DNA from: Bagarius yarrelli
Taxonomy: Eukaryota; Chordata; Actinopteri; Siluriformes; Sisoridae
NCBI GenBank assembly: GCA_005784505.1
Contig: VCAZ01000102.1
Span: 62,001-126,000, forward strand
Direction of reading: 5' to 3'
DNA length: 64,000 nucleotides
Made by a program: the position numbers and the translations under genes. Position 1 is the stretch's first letter; each line of letters opens with the position of its first letter. A model generated the notes under the pieces. The model did not search any database. It was not told where the DNA came from and worked only from the letters and a program-made list of their open reading frames with translations. Shown piece by piece: positions 1 through 10,400 of the stretch.

Positions 1-59
1 CTGCAAATTTAACACCGCTAAATTACAACATTGATCTAACTGCATTGTTTCTCCTTTAG

Positions 60-736
60 ATATGACATTTATCCATGAGGGCAACAGGAATCACACTAAT
101 AATCTGGTTAACTTTGAAAAAATGGTAAGACCTTTTCTGGGATTTTTTTGGGCATTTTGACTGATTTTTATGGATTTAAAGAATTTATTCTTATTAAACT
201 TTACAATATTTTTTGCCTTAAATCCACAGCGGATGATTGCCAGGACCATGAAAATAATTCAGTATTGTAGAAGCCAAACTTATGGTAATATTTAATCCTC
301 TGTAGTACTTTAAAGAACAAAAATAAAGATATTTACATGGAAAGGTCTCTTAACATGTTATTTCTGTTACATTTGTACAGTGCCTCTATCTTCTCAGACG
401 AGCTTTAAAGAAAGAGTGTTCTTGGAGTCTGCTGCTATACATGCATCTACAGGTAAGCTAACCCATACTATAACTTATACTATAATCATCTGGTGAATTT
501 ACACTAGGGACCATATTAGTCTTCTATATTCTACCTCTTGTCAAAACTGCTGCCTTGGACTTGGCTTTTTGCTTATTCATCATTAATATTTTTTTTTTTT
601 GTGTTCCCCTTATTCAGAGTCGGAGCAGTCACTGACACTACGTAGTGTGACCCGTGTAGAACATTACATCCAGAACCTTCATGTGATTGACAATCAGAAG
701 AAACTGACACAGCTATCCAGAGCCATAGAGAATTAA
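60..736 (+). CDS. rapgef3: Rap guanine nucleotide exchange factor 3 (Epac1), last four coding exons
   Basis: Four exons with AG/GT borders, all in phase: 60-124, 230-284, 381-452 and 618-736 (TAA at 734-736). They encode the end of the CDC25-type catalytic domain (MTFIHEGN, then LVNFEKM and RMIAR) and the short C-terminal tail, including SEQSLTLRSV and HVIDNQKKLTQLSRAIEN. From memory of the family, Epac1 ends with the same blocks in the same order (a CRS..VPLS stretch, a SEQSL..RS stretch, then VIDNQ.EL..LSR.LE). That separates it from Epac2 and RapGEF5, whose tails differ. The protein activates Rap1/Rap2 when cAMP binds its N-terminal domain, which lies left of this window. Exon 60-124 starts in phase 1, so an upstream exon supplies the first base of its aspartate codon. 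Identity confident; the gene is partial only because of the window edge. Confidence 0.9.
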
Positions 737-849
737 TCATTCACACATTAGCTGTTCCTTCCAAAAATCCAGCTGTATATCAGAGGAGGACAGCAGTTTG
801 TCGCTGACTGGAGAGGATGACCTGAAGTGAAATTATTAACAATCATGTT

Positions 850-1107
850 CGCATGTTCTCCCCTTGCATGCGTGGGTTAACTCTGGGTACTCCGGTTTCC
901 TCCCACAGTCCAAAAACATGTATATTGGGTTAATTGGTGATTCTAAATTGCCCATGAGGTGAGTGTGTGTGTGGCCCTGTGATGGACTGGTGACCTATCC
1001 AGGGTGTACCCCTCCTGCCTTCGCCATTTCAGAGTCGGCTGGGATAGACGCCAGCAGATCCCTGTGACCCCGACTTGGGGAATAAGCGTGTATAGAAGAT
1101 GAATGAA
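850..1107 (+). repeat. Teleost interspersed retroposon-tail repeat
   Basis: The block has the widespread fish motif order: CTCCGGTTTCCTCCCACAGT, then TTGGTGATTCTAAATTGCCC, then GATGGACTGGTGACC and AGGGTGTACCCC, ending in a purine-rich GAAGATGAATGAA tail. I recognise it as a LINE/SINE tail sequence found in many fish genomes; the exact family name is not certain. It sits inside the rapgef3 3' UTR. Confidence 0.75.
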
Positions 1108-1325
1108 GGGATTCTTATCTTAAGTTATCATTATTGACCTCTAATATGTGTAATGTGTGTTTATTTCGCTGCACTTTTGAAACTTTTGTACCAAACAGCT
1201 GTAATAAGGATGATGTATCACACTGAAATCTAAGTTAATCTTTGAAACAAGCTTTCATTGTAAAGGATTTCCTGAACTATTTTAAAAGCATTTCGGGCAT
1301 AAAAAATGTAATTTTATATTTGCTA

Positions 1326-1331
1326 AATAAA
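1326..1331 (+). terminator. rapgef3: Poly(A) signal of rapgef3
   Basis: Canonical AATAAA about 590 bases after the rapgef3 stop, just before the convergent itga5 poly(A) signal. Confidence 0.7.
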
Positions 1332-1414
1332 TACCTTGAAATACTTATCATACGAATGGTTACTTAACAAGAACATACAACCACAAAACACACCAGGTCT
1401 TAAAAAGTGAAAGA

Positions 1415-1420
1415 TTTATT
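1415..1420 (-). terminator. itga5: Poly(A) signal of itga5
   Basis: TTTATT on the + strand reads AATAAA on the - strand, about 1.9 kb after the itga5 stop. The - strand just beyond it (about 1396-1376) is GT-rich (GGTGTGTTTTGTGGTTGT), as expected of a downstream cleavage element. Confidence 0.7.
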
Positions 1421-2351
1421 TGGAAATGCAAATTGTACAATACCATACAAATAATTAATCACTTTAACAGCCCTCCAATTTTTCCCCAATATGGGGTGAT
1501 GTAATTTTAAGTCAGATAAGAGGTTTACTTTAAAAATTCTCATTGCCAAATTATATTTACAATCTAATAAAACAAAAAAGATGAGGGTTAGGACGAGGAG
1601 TTGGGATGGGACAAAATCATGCTTCAGTGCTTTTTTGCTGCAGAAATATGTTGGGTTTTTTTTTTAAAAAAAAAAGAAAAGAAACCAATTGAAATCAAAG
1701 TGGAGATGATTAAAGAAAAGTTAAATACCGGGCTAAATTAGAAACAAGCAAAATGTCAAATGTCTGAATCTACATTTGTGACGAGGCTTGTGATCCTATT
1801 AACTAATTTGCAATTAAAATACACATTTGCAGTCAAGGTATAACATTGGAACTACAAACATCATAATAGATTACAGCATTTTAACTCTATGAGAGTTTGA
1901 CATTTTTCTCTCTTGCATAGCACTGATTGTTTACATAATGATAGTCTGCTGCTCATAGTTAGTGGCTGAGGTTATCATCAAATATAAAACTTCGAAAAAC
2001 GCTATTCGGCAATTTAAAATTTTTTAAATAAAATAATTGTCATAAACTCTCCAACTCAACAGGTTGGTGTCTGTTTTCAAACACTGGTGACGTAACAAAC
2101 GGCAAAGAAAAAAAAATACAATATAATAAGATGAAAAGGAGGAAAACAGTATTGCACTTTACATACAAATTCTAAAACTACATCATAACCATTCATTTTA
2201 CTTCCTGCAGTTAATGAGTGTCTAATTCAACAACTCTTTTCACCAGGCACTTCATTAGCATTAATATGCTTTTAAATCAGGATGGCAAAAAATGGAAATG
2301 CAATATGGAACTGGGCAACTTAAAAAAAACCCTCTGTCTTCTGCATGAATG

Positions 2352-2374
2352 TGTACACACACACACACACACAC
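2352..2374. repeat. (CA)n microsatellite in the itga5 3' UTR
   Basis: Eleven or so consecutive CA units. Confidence 0.9.
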
Positions 2375-3328
2375 AAATAAAAAGTCGTCCACATTCTACC
2401 CCTTTGCCAAAACTGCTGCCCTGGACTGGGGTGACTTTTACACCTTTAACATCATTTGACACCCAACCGTACTCATTTGTCTGGTGCATAAACTAATACA
2501 GTGGATTGTTGGACTTTGGGCACTCCGTGTACACATTGAGCCCCCAACTGACTGCTACTCCTCGTGGTGTGCACTACAGGGCACAAATCTGTCCTATATA
2601 TTGGCAAAGCACAGCTCTGCTTCAAGACTTTACATGAGGTTTCACAGGAATCCAGTCATGTCACAGATGACTTTCTAAGGCAACTATATAGGTCAGCAGG
2701 AGTCAGTTACACTCGGTATATAATCCTCAAATGATTTCCAAGCGATTAGGGTGCGTCACACCTGATCTGAGCACTGCTGTTTAACTGAAGCACCTGAGAC
2801 ACCAAGATGAGTTTATAGAGTAACAGAAATAGACAGAATGAAATGATAACTTCCTTCTAAAAACCCACTAGTATATTTCAAGCATTCCTTTTAAGATAAC
2901 ACACAAAATCTTTTTTAAAAATTGAGCCTTTGGACACAGCATAAAGTAAAGGATTGTTGTGATGAATACTGCGCTAGTTTGTAATTAAATCTTGACACTT
3001 TTTAAAGCAAATTAGCAATACACGCTGTTTCTAGCACCAAAACGTGAAAAGATGAAAAGGACAAAGAAAAACAAATTAAATTAAAATTAAAACAGTGATC
3101 ACTGCATAGATACAGAAAATGAAAATGAGATTCTTTTTTTTCCTGCAGAATTGCAACCAAGTGTAAGGCTAATACTGGTGAATGAAATCTTAACCCACAG
3201 CTAAACAAGGCCAAAAAAATATAAAAAACTAAAACAAAAAAACATTCATTTGGCTTGAGTCTTTGGGGTCTTTCCGTCCAGTGCAGTGCAATGGATATCC
3301 AGTGGTCTTCTATGCTCACAGGCCTAAT

Positions 3329-3409
3329 TTACGCTTCAGATGCAGCCTGAGGTTTCAGTTGTGCTTTTTCCATGGCAGTGCCATACGGGGTTCTTTTAAA
3401 GAAACCAAG
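3329..3409 (-). CDS. itga5: itga5 exon 30: cytoplasmic tail and stop
   Basis: Follows a TTTAG acceptor. Reads LGFFKR, then TPYGTAMEKAQLKP and a short end QAASEA before TAA. GFFKR is the membrane-proximal clasp of integrin alpha chains, and the YGTAMEKAQLKPP-like tail is specific to alpha-5. Confidence 0.97.
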   Translation of the reverse strand, partial: LGFFKRTPYGTAMEKAQLKPQAASEA

Positions 3410-6400
3410 CTAAAGGATAAAGAAAAAGTGGAGATACATTTTTTATATTATTTACACAGCTTCTTTAAATAGAAAAACAGAGACGTTTGTTGTTATACAC
3501 AAAAAAAGTTTGTGATAAAAATATGAATATAGATTATGGATTAGAAATCTAGCCTTTAATTCCTATTTGCACCGATTAACGTCTAGACGCGAGAATCAAC
3601 CTGGCAACATATCAAAATTGGACCGTTTGCCACAAATGTGAAAAAGTGTTAGTAAATGATAGTAGAATAACACCAAATTATTCAGTTGTAGATCCTTCGT
3701 TTATAATAACTGTAATAAGCTAATGATCCATACACATCATCAAACTCCTCAAAGTTCCCAAAAAGTGGTATGTATGGTATGCATGTCATCAAAGCACATT
3801 TGTGGCAAACCGACCAATTTTAATGAGAAAAATGGTTGGGAAATGATAGTAAAATTACACCAAATTATTCGGTTGCAGATCCTCTGTTTATAATACCTAT
3901 AAAAAGCTGATGACCCCTACGCTACTCAAATTCTTTAATTCTCATCTCAAATTTTCAAGGTCCCAAGAAATGGTTTGTATTTTTTACATTTTTGTTCTTA
4001 AATTCCTTTTCAAATATTGGGTTATGATGCTTTTACTCCACTCGATGGAGGTTGTTGCCGTCACTTACTGTTATTGGGGTTTTTCTTTTATATCTTATAA
4101 TTAATTGCTGTTGATTTGCTGGTCACTGTTCGATGTCTGGTTGCTAGAATACCAATAGTTTATTTCTCTTTAAAAACACATTTAAACTGTTGTATTGGAT
4201 ATTTTTAATACCCGTCAGTTACAGCTTTCAATATTGCTTTATTAACTAAAAAATAAGTCGCTAAAACGAGGGCACATTGTTTCAAGTTGTTAAAAACATC
4301 TAGATCAAGAATTAAAAATCTATCAACTCAGATTTATCTTCTTCATCATCATCATCCCAAACCCAAATATCTTCATAACTGAAATACTTTAACAGGATTA
4401 ATTTAACATCTTAATATGTTTTATGAGTCTACTACATAAAAAAGTCGAACATATACCGATTTTCATCTTTATCAAGCATTTAGGCAGTCTTCTCCTTTCG
4501 GCTGTTCCCTTTAATAGGGTCGCCACAGCGAAACATCCTTCTCCAAATATTTTCACTAGCCCTCCTCTGCTTCCCCGACTTTCTCCCCAAAACATCTAAC
4601 ATGAGCCGTCCGGCTGATGAAATCGTTCCTAATCCTGTCCAACCTCGTCCCTCCAGAAGAAAACCACAACATCTTTAGCTCTGCTACTTACAGCTTTGCT
4701 ACCTGTCTCTTCCTCAGTCTCTAAACCATCAAACCATCATAGCTGTCTCACCACTGTCTTGTATACCTTTCCCTTGATTCTAGCTGATATTCTCCGGTCA
4801 CACATCACTCCTGACACTTTCCCCACCCATTCCAACCTGCGTGTACTCACTTCTTTACCTTTTTTACACAATCTCCATTGCTCTGGACTGTCGACCCCAA
4901 GTACTTAAACTCCTGTAGCTTCTTTACCTCTTTACCCTGTAATCTCACTGTTCCACTTCCCTCTCTTTCATTTAAACACATGTACTCTGTTTTGCTACGA
5001 CTGACTTTCATTCCTCTTTTCACGAACATTAAGGCAGTAATCTAATCAATTTACACCAATTAGCGGTAAGGATAAGAATAGAATTTTGAAGTTTGATGTG
5101 AACAATAATCACAGTTTGTATCTACAAATCTATTTTTTTCTGAATTGCAACCCATGTAATCAGATAAATGCATGAATGTGCAGATGTTCTCGATTGTAAA
5201 AAAAAAAACATTTCCACTATTTATGCCATACTCACTTTATACAGAACGTAGATAAGCAGAGCCAGCAACAAAAGACCAGCCAGTATTGACAAAATGATGA
5301 TCCACAATGGAACATCATAAGGGCTGTCCGGTTTATTCCACACCACCGGTGTGCTCATCTGAAAGAACATATCACTCATGTAAAATATACTTTAACCTTA
5401 ATATAATCATTATTCTCAAAATAGTTAAAATAACAGATGCATTATTACCTTTTTTGAACCACTTGGACTCTCCTTGGGTAAAATGGCATAGGGCATCTTT
5501 TGCACCTTGTAACTAGCTACACACTCTAGAATATAATTCTTATACTTATTCTGCAAAAAAATAAATAAATAAAAAAATAAGACGATATTAGAAATATGCA
5601 TGTATCAATCAGTTATTTATATAGTGCACAAAATTTTATAAAATAAATTTTAAAAAACCTTAACAATTTGTTTAAAAGCCAGCAGGGGGCAGTATTTATT
5701 CATCTAAGTTGTTCTCAATGACTCCCTGCAATATTCCAGAGCTGAGGGAACTCCAGGTTTACAGATAATGAATTCTTAATGCGCGTGTTGACTTAAGCTA
5801 TGTGGAGCATGTAAGGCCTTACTCGAGTTTCTATTTAGAGGAACCAGATGGCATTTTTAAAAGCACATGCACACACACTAATAACTTGTAATGGCCACTG
5901 GTGGTGGTTCTTTTTCTCCATATTTGCCAAACGACTACATTCCACCAATGGAAAAATTACAGATCATGAATAGTACTAATAGTTAATGGCTTTATCAGGA
6001 TGATGCTATACGCTGTTTAAAATAACATTTCACTTGAATTATAGAAATGACAAGTAAAAAGTAAAAGTAAATGGCTTTGTTTAACAATGTCTACTTACCA
6101 TATTAAAAGTCTCCCCCCAGATGCGTGAACGCACCTGAATTATGGCACTGTTACCTTTCTCCAGTACACCCACATTACACTGCAGGGTCCAGCATTCAAC
6201 ACTGGAACAAGTCTGAAATATAGTCAAGACAACATCAATGTATTTTTGACCTTAAGTATAAGTAGATTTTTGTCAATTGCTATTTTTTTAACAAGTCAGC
6301 TAGAAATTAAAGATTCAGTCATGCCAAAGAATAGTATTTTTGTTCAAAAAGAGGTTTTACTTTATGAGAAGGAATGTGTTTTTAGACAGTTTCAATCAGA

Positions 6401-7380
6401 ATTAGTTTTAATAAATCTAAAAGTATAAAGTTTCTCTCTGCCATTTTTTTTAAATAGGGACTTCTCGCCAAGTTTGTCATCGTTTTTACTTAAATCATCT
6501 TGCAATGCAAGCAAATGAACAAGCTAGCGTAAAATAACTGTCAGCTAGAAAGTTCAGCAATGCCGAAGAATTACAGGCCAAAAGCTTTTACAAAAGTCCT
6601 GAAGTAAAGACTTTTAAATTCCAGGAAACAGAACAATAAAATAGCTGCGGTTGCATCCATTCAAATTAAAAACACAAGAAATTGTAAAAAAAAAAAAAAA
6701 ATATTCACCCGGGTTTTAAAGTCACTTCATTAAATAAGGTACTTTTTTTATAATCAAAGTTAGCTTGCAAGAAAGCGATGCAGTTGCTTTCAAATGGTTG
6801 TGGAGTGCTAATGACTTTATTGACTGTCATTCAGAATGAATAGATTACAGAAGGAACTGGAGCTGAATAAAGCTATGAAAAGAAACACTTTCAATGCCTC
6901 CACTAAACAAGAACTATAATATTATATAAATTGTTCAAAAGCACAATTACAGGGAGCGCAGCCGAGCGTGCAGCCTTGTGCTGCCATCTGTTGGCATGTA
7001 TCGGAACTTTTTGATACCCGCGCATAGGTTAATTTGTGGCTTGTAGCAAATGATGGCAAAAATTTCTTAGTGGCTACTTTACACAAACAAACACACCAGT
7101 TTTACTGCTCCATAATGATATTTTTGTACAAAAAGAGATTTTCCTTTATGAGAAAGGATGTTTATTTGAACAGCTCAGTCAGAATTAGTTTTAATGAATC
7201 TTCGCCTTTGAGATAGCAAAGATTTTTTTCAAAACCAAATTATTTCTCTGGCAATTTTTTTAAATAGGGATTTTTGTGCTCTTACCAAGTTTGTCATCTC
7301 CGCCAGCTCTCCCTTATGTGTTTCACGCTTCTCAATGTGGTGGTTAAATAAAGGAGGCTGCTCTGTAGTCTGCTGAAGCT

Positions 7381-7445
<65 letters not shown>

Positions 7446-10400
7446 AACATTGAGTGGAAATTTAACGCCCATTTGCATAATCCAGATGCTGAGCTCACTG
7501 TTGAATCAGAACCATCCACTGACTCACATGGACACCACTGAGAATTTCCCATGTGGCATTACCAAACGCACCCAACCCCCTGTCCTTTTGGGAAACATTA
7601 CACACTCCTAACTACCAAATACACAAGTACAGCAAGGCAAAATAACAAAAAGATAGATTCTGTCTATTTATATATGAAAGAAAGCTTGTTTCCAAATGGC
7701 TGACTAGAGACATGATGACTAGAGTCTACATCCAATCAAAAAGACAAATTTAAATGGTTTGGAGGACGAAGAGATCAAGACTGATAAATGAAGGACGTAA
7801 ACTAGCAGAGGTATGGCTAGGTTAGAACACTGAATATTCCACAGGATTCCTTATGTGGGTCTGTGGACAGATGTGTGAAGTGGGTAAAGCATGAGAAAGT
7901 AGTGGCTAATCATAGTGTGTGTTCTTATGTACTATGTGTTAGTGTTTGTGTGTGGAAATGGGGAGTGTACAACCACTACTGGGTGGGGGGATGGGTGGGG
8001 TATTTGGGTTGTTCTCTGGTTGGTATGTGAAAGTCAAGTTTGTCAACTCATTCACTGCCATGCTATATCTCTTCAGAGACCAGCTTTATGCTGTGACACC
8101 CGGGGTTTTTTTTTTGTAAATAATCATCTTTGCACGTCTATAATGTACGTTTTCATCAATTTAACTTTTCCCATAAATACAATGCATCAACACAGCCCAG
8201 TCATTGCCATCAGAGCTCTGGATCAAATAAAACAACATTCACACTTTACCTTTATGTTCATAGGGTTCACAACATTGTGCGTTGTACAGTTTACAGGCCC
8301 CTTCGTGATGATCTCCAAAGGGTACATAAATCTCTGGGCATGTAGCTTCATGGGACATTTCAGCTGAAGAAGTGTGTGACTAATACGGCTTGGACCATTA
8401 TTCACCAACTGGATGGGACAGAATGTCAAAATTTTATTATACATGAATAATACACATAATATGTTAATAATTCAACTAATAAATCAGTTGGAATGACTAA
8501 TGTTTATGTAAAAACATTTGCAGCCCAAATGACATCTGACTAAAATCTACACCCTATAAAATACTCTATAAAACAATAAAATAAAAGTAATTTTAATTAC
8601 AGGGTTCCCACTCTTTCATCAAATTCACACCCCAGCATACACACCCCATAACGCCATAAAATACCTTACAGTACTTAACATTTTACTCACACTGAACATT
8701 TATCTTAAAATCTTTAGATTAATAATGATGTTTTGAATGTGTCAGTTTCATACAATATATCGCCAAAAGTTTGTGGTCACCTGACCATCAGAATCATATG
8801 GGTTTTTAAACATTGCTTTCCAGATTTACTCTCTATTTTGCTGTTAGATTATTCTATTAACATTTTACTACAATTTGTAGCTTAAATGTGAGATTTAGCC
8901 TCATTCATGCACAAAAGTATTAGTGAGATCAGACACTAACATCAGGTAAGGATTCCAGTTCATCCCAAAGGTGTTCAGTGGTGTTCAGATCAGGGCTTTC
9001 GAGTGTTATCCAATCATAACACACCATGTCTTAATGGAGATCAGGGGCTTTGTGCATTGTCATGCTGGAACAGTGTTGGAGTCTCTTAGTTCCAGTAAAA
9101 AAAATACTGTATTGCTACAACATACGAAGACATTCTAGAGAACTCTGCTCTGTAGAGAAACCATATATGACTTTGATGGTCAGGTGACCACAAACTTTTG
9201 GCAATGAAGTGTAAATTTACACTGTTTTAAGCAATCTTGTTGAATTTTAAATGTTTAATGTTCTTTTTAGCATGCCCTTTAATTGGTTTACAGGATCTAC
9301 AATTCTCTATGCGCCATACAGCCAGAGTCGGAGGGTCTGTGTGAGAAAACTAAACCATGCCAATCAAAACCAGCCCAAAATATTTATTTTAAAGTTTACT
9401 TTTATATACACTGATCATAATAGCTCAAATGTTTCCTACCAGCGGCCCTTTTTTCACAAAGTTCCATAGTTATATTATAAAGAACGCAAACTGTTGCAAT
9501 AAAATCAGTCAAATTTAATTTAATGCAGTATCTCAGACCTTTAACCCACAGGGAAAAGTAAACGCGTGGGAGTAACAACCCAATTCTGTGGTGAAAAAAC
9601 AAGGAGTTGACATACATGTGCTTTCATACACAAGCTGAATCAGATTAGACTGATCAAGGGTTTGAGTGTAAGGAGAGATGACTGACAATGATGGAGGATT
9701 TGCTGCTCAATAGATTCTGACAAATATTAGATCTTTGAAAAAGATTGATCTTCATATTGAACGGTGACAGGAAACAGTTTGCCCTCATTCAAATGCGAGT
9801 TCCATGTTGAACGAATATTGATAGCAGCTCCATAATGTTCAAAAATTATCCTCAGTATTAAAACGGTTGAGGAAGCGGGACACACACTTTGACACTAATA
9901 GTCAGAAACTCAGCTGAAGCAAGTTTAAGAAAACGGTCCCACTCACGGCTCTATCCCATCTCCACCCCCAATCATTAGTGGTGTTTCAGTCTGTCTTTGA
10001 GAGCACATTTTTACAAATTTAGCACCATAAACAAAATTTATTTCAAATTTAATTTAAGCACTTTCATGTAGCGTAATTACAAATACGCTCAGAACTGCAA
10101 TACTATATCTGCATATAGAGAATATTGTGCATATTCCGTAGGTAATATTGTTAACGTCATGTGCATTTATACATACCACATATATTACTCTAGGAAAATA
10201 AACAAATATTTGCATCAATGGGAGGGATAATCTTATGCATTTAAAGACTAAAAATATATTTTTATTGAAACATGTTTGCTTTCTTTGCTCTTGCTTTCAA
10301 TGCCAAATTTGCCACATATTTGTCTCATATGACTTAAATTTAACCAAAGATACATGTAATGCACATGTACACTGAAACGGAACCGACGAAGTAATGACGT

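Larger units (their letters stand above)
737..1350 (+). other. rapgef3: rapgef3 3' UTR with embedded interspersed repeat
   Basis: The sequence after the stop codon runs to a canonical AATAAA at 1326-1331. The cleavage site should lie about 10-25 bases later. A repeat occupies roughly 850-1107 of the UTR. Confidence 0.65.
1400..3328 (-). other. itga5: itga5 3' UTR
   Basis: About 1.9 kb between the itga5 stop codon (3329-3331) and the AATAAA at 1415-1420. It is AT-rich, with a CA microsatellite at about 2352-2374 and several A- or T-runs. No open frame in it has any recognisable domain. No intron border was seen. Confidence 0.65.
3410..5235 (-). other. itga5 intron 29
   Basis: 1.8 kb. It holds a local inverted/direct repeat at about 3613-3914 and a LINE 3' fragment at about 4478-5035. 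Nothing else coding was seen. Confidence 0.8.

Noticed and set aside
7915..8367. 150-codon + strand frame
   Set aside because: Runs antisense through itga5 exon 25; no domain.
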